A stretch of DNA of 6,903 nt from Caldifarciminota bacterium (GTDB lineage: Bacteria > Hydrothermota > Hydrothermia > S141-80): positions 1 to 6,903 of the forward strand of contig JALUJC010000333.1 of NCBI GenBank assembly GCA_027053375.1, read 5' to 3'. The notes under the pieces were generated by a model, which was given only the letters and a program-made list of their open reading frames with translations, was not told where the DNA came from and searched no databases. Numbering within the stretch: position 1 is the stretch's first letter; every line of letters begins with the position of its first letter. The translations under genes were made by a program, and so were the position numbers. This document shows positions 5,493 through 6,903 of the stretch, piece after piece.

Positions 5493-6256
5493 TTCAGGGA
5501 AATCAGGGCCTCAGATCTCGGAATCAGCCGGATCTGTCCGTTCTTTCCTTTGGTCACCTGAAAGTCCAGGCTCTGGTGATCATTAAAGTAACCGCCGGCC
5601 TGGCCCAGATAGAACTCGTACATGCCCTGAATCGTGATGGTGGTGGCTTCATTGGGCAGACGCAGGAAAGCCACGGCGCCATAAGCCACCTGGGCGCGGT
5701 TCCCGAAGGCAAACTGACCGGTGTAGGTCTTCCGGAACTTGAAGCCGGCATCCAGTATCAGGGTGGTCCGTGCCGAGTCCACATTTCCGAAAGGCAGAGC
5801 TGCCGCGGAGATGCCAACCGCTCCTCCCAGGGTGGCACGGTAGGAACGGGCATAGCCCAGCACCCCCCCAAAGGCCAGATAGGAGGGTGGGAACCCGCTG
5901 CCCCAGTAGAGTTTACACTGGAAGTAGGTGCTGACATTGGAAGGCACGGAGATCAACCCCAGCCCCTGCAGAATCTGAAGTGCTTCATCACAGGTCATGG
6001 CCCCCTGGATCTGTTCGTCCCGGGGGAAGGCACGCTGAAGCAGGGCAGGATCTTTCGGGAGATCCGCAGGAAGAATTCCGGCCTGGAACATTTCCTCTTC
6101 GGTAAGGAACTTCACATAAGGTGCGGGCTGGGCCTGTTCAATCAACACCACCCCGTCCCGGCTTTCCAGTGTGGCAGTGGGCAGTTGTTTGCTGCACCCT
6201 GCCAGGAACACCACCGCGACCAACAGGCCGGCCATCCAGCCATACCGTCGCATCAT
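5489..6256 (-). CDS. Lipoprotein of unknown function
   Basis: A 255-residue envelope lipoprotein not assignable to a named family. Counting from the ATG at 6256, the signal peptide has MMRR at its start, a hydrophobic core (AGLLVAVVFL, about 9-18) and a clean lipobox LAGC with the lipidated cysteine at 21. The mature part holds an acidic segment (LTEEEMFQAG, 51-60), two further cysteines at 89 and 114 that could form a disulfide, and a C-terminal half rich in glycine, aromatic residues and short strands (LAFGGVLGYARSY, QFAFGNRAQVAYGAVAF, GMYEFYLGQAGGYF), suggesting a beta structure. AAGGAGG (6261-6267) lies 4 nt from the ATG at 6256 and 7 nt from a second ATG at 6253; either may be used, and a TTG at 6259 is less likely. 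It starts 12 nt after the upstream sorting-domain gene and overlaps the next gene by 4 nt, so the three are probably one transcript. Confidence 0.8.
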   Translation of the reverse strand: MMRRYGWMAGLLVAVVFLAGCSKQLPTATLESRDGVVLIEQAQPAPYVKFLTEEEMFQAGILPADLPKDPALLQRAFPRDEQIQGAMTCDEALQILQGLGLISVPSNVSTYFQCKLYWGSGFPPSYLAFGGVLGYARSYRATLGGAVGISAAALPFGNVDSARTTLILDAGFKFRKTYTGQFAFGNRAQVAYGAVAFLRLPNEATTITIQGMYEFYLGQAGGYFNDHQSLDFQVTKGKNGQIRLIPRSEALISLN

Positions 6257-6260
6257 CAAA

Positions 6261-6267
6261 CCTCCTT
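6261..6267 (-). promoter_or_regulatory. Shine-Dalgarno of the lipoprotein gene
   Basis: AAGGAGG on the minus strand, in the 12-nt gap after the upstream stop. It supports a start at one of the two tandem ATG codons (6256 or 6253) rather than the TTG at 6259. Confidence 0.8.
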
Positions 6268-6268
6268 G

Positions 6269-6903
6269 TTAAAACACAATCCTTTTCAATGTTCGTTGAG
6301 AACCGTCCGGAAAGACCAGGCGGACCCAGTACACCCCCCGATGCAGCGGAATCCAGGTGGGAACCGGTGCACGCAGGGCATAGATTCTCCGCCCCAGGGC
6401 GTTCAGGATTTCCACCCTGGTGTGGGAAGGAAGAGGCGTGAGAAAGCGAAGACCGCCCCGCCCACCCAGGATTTCGGGAAGGGAGGTGCGGATGGGGGCA
6501 GGATGTTCCGCAACCGGAACGGTTTGCCAGTGAACGCCCAGGGCCACCCGCGCCAGGGTCCCACCATTCAGGTTGACGATGGCATAGGCCATGCTGTCCA
6601 GCGGGATCCCCGGAAGTTCCAGGAAATCCACGCCGAAGACCTCCTGGGGTGTGAAATCTGCCGTGTCCACACGGAAGGAATCCACGTCATCGGCCCAGTC
6701 CAGAAGAAGACCCGTGCTGTTGTACAGATCCCCGAGGAGACTCCATCCCATGGTGGGGAGCATGCCAAAGGCGGTGGGAAGGATGGAAATGGCGTCGCCT
6801 GTAAGGATGGGGGTCAGGAGGGGGCTGTTTCCGCTGAAATCCACATCCACCATCACCACCGGATCGTTGACCGTCAGGCTGGTGTCGAGGATCCCCACCA
6901 CGT
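6269..6903 (-). CDS. C-terminal part of a secreted protein with type IX-like / FlgD-like sorting domain (5' end beyond window)
   Basis: The last 210 residues of a longer protein; the frame stays open to the right edge, so the true start is outside the window. Counting from the edge, residues 1-135 are an extracellular-looking, Asp/Gly-rich region with no family I recognise (for example DTSLTVNDPVVMVDVDFSGN at 6-25). Residues about 150-210 have the pattern of the type A C-terminal sorting domain: a first strand (LRFLTPLPSHTRVEILN), the signature LNALGRRIYAL (166-176), HRGVYWVRL (187-195) and a terminal KRIVF. In Bacteroidetes this domain directs secretion by the type IX system; in other phyla the same fold occurs without proof of that route. 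It lies 12 nt upstream of the lipoprotein gene and is probably cotranscribed with it. The substrate or role is unknown. Confidence 0.78.
   Translation of the reverse strand, partial: VVGILDTSLTVNDPVVMVDVDFSGNSPLLTPILTGDAISILPTAFGMLPTMGWSLLGDLYNSTGLLLDWADDVDSFRVDTADFTPQEVFGVDFLELPGIPLDSMAYAIVNLNGGTLARVALGVHWQTVPVAEHPAPIRTSLPEILGGRGGLRFLTPLPSHTRVEILNALGRRIYALRAPVPTWIPLHRGVYWVRLVFPDGSQRTLKRIVF

Noticed and set aside
4410..5561. Long open frame on the plus strand opposite the Asp-box gene
   Set aside because: Its product is low-complexity (Pro, Gly, Gln, Arg rich), without signal or domain, while the minus strand has a signal segment, an Asp-box and coupling to its neighbour.
1..6903. CRISPR, mobile element, phage, toxin-antitoxin or defence genes
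   Set aside because: No direct repeats in array form, no transposase or integrase motifs and no small toxin-like gene pair were seen on either strand.

Overview
All ten genes I can support lie on the minus strand, so the window reads right to left. No RNA gene, CRISPR array, mobile element or phage gene was seen. Every ordinary reading points to a free-living bacterium with a compact genome and GC in the high fifties by eye. It has a two-subunit (split) glycine decarboxylase, indirect tRNA amidation (GatC), and a secreted protein ending in a type IX-like or FlgD-like C-terminal domain. That mix fits an uncultured lineage of the FCB / WOR-3 / Hydrothermae kind, perhaps a thermophile. This placement is inference from gene content, not a phylogenetic result.

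Right part (about 4479-6903), cell-envelope or secreted proteins of unknown role: the 3' end of a secreted protein with a sorting-type C-terminal domain, then a clear lipoprotein, then a protein with an N-terminal signal segment, one Asp-box and recurring DTL strands (probable beta-propeller). The last gene starts with TTG in a 4-nt overlap with the lipoprotein stop, and its first codons form a perfect 12-bp GC-rich inverted repeat.

Middle and left part (1-4478), a housekeeping operon: a good sigma70-type promoter (4438-4466) precedes gcvH, gcvPA, a stand-alone tandem-ACT protein, a shortened glmU, trxA, gatC and mgtE (cut by the left window edge). Spacing runs from 21 nt to overlaps of 4, 10 and 17 nt, so these seven genes are probably co-transcribed and partly translationally coupled. 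GcvH and GcvPA belong to glycine cleavage; GcvT, GcvPB and the lipoamide dehydrogenase are not in this window. The ACT protein may sense an amino acid. GlmU makes UDP-GlcNAc for the envelope, thioredoxin handles disulfides, GatC supports Gln/Asn-tRNA synthesis, and MgtE imports magnesium.

The points most worth a second look are the GlmU that has lost its acetyltransferase active site exactly at the trxA overlap, the aspartokinase-type ACT pair without a kinase next to gcvPA, and the strong hairpin inside the start of the signal-peptide gene. I did not find a clearly new multi-gene system.
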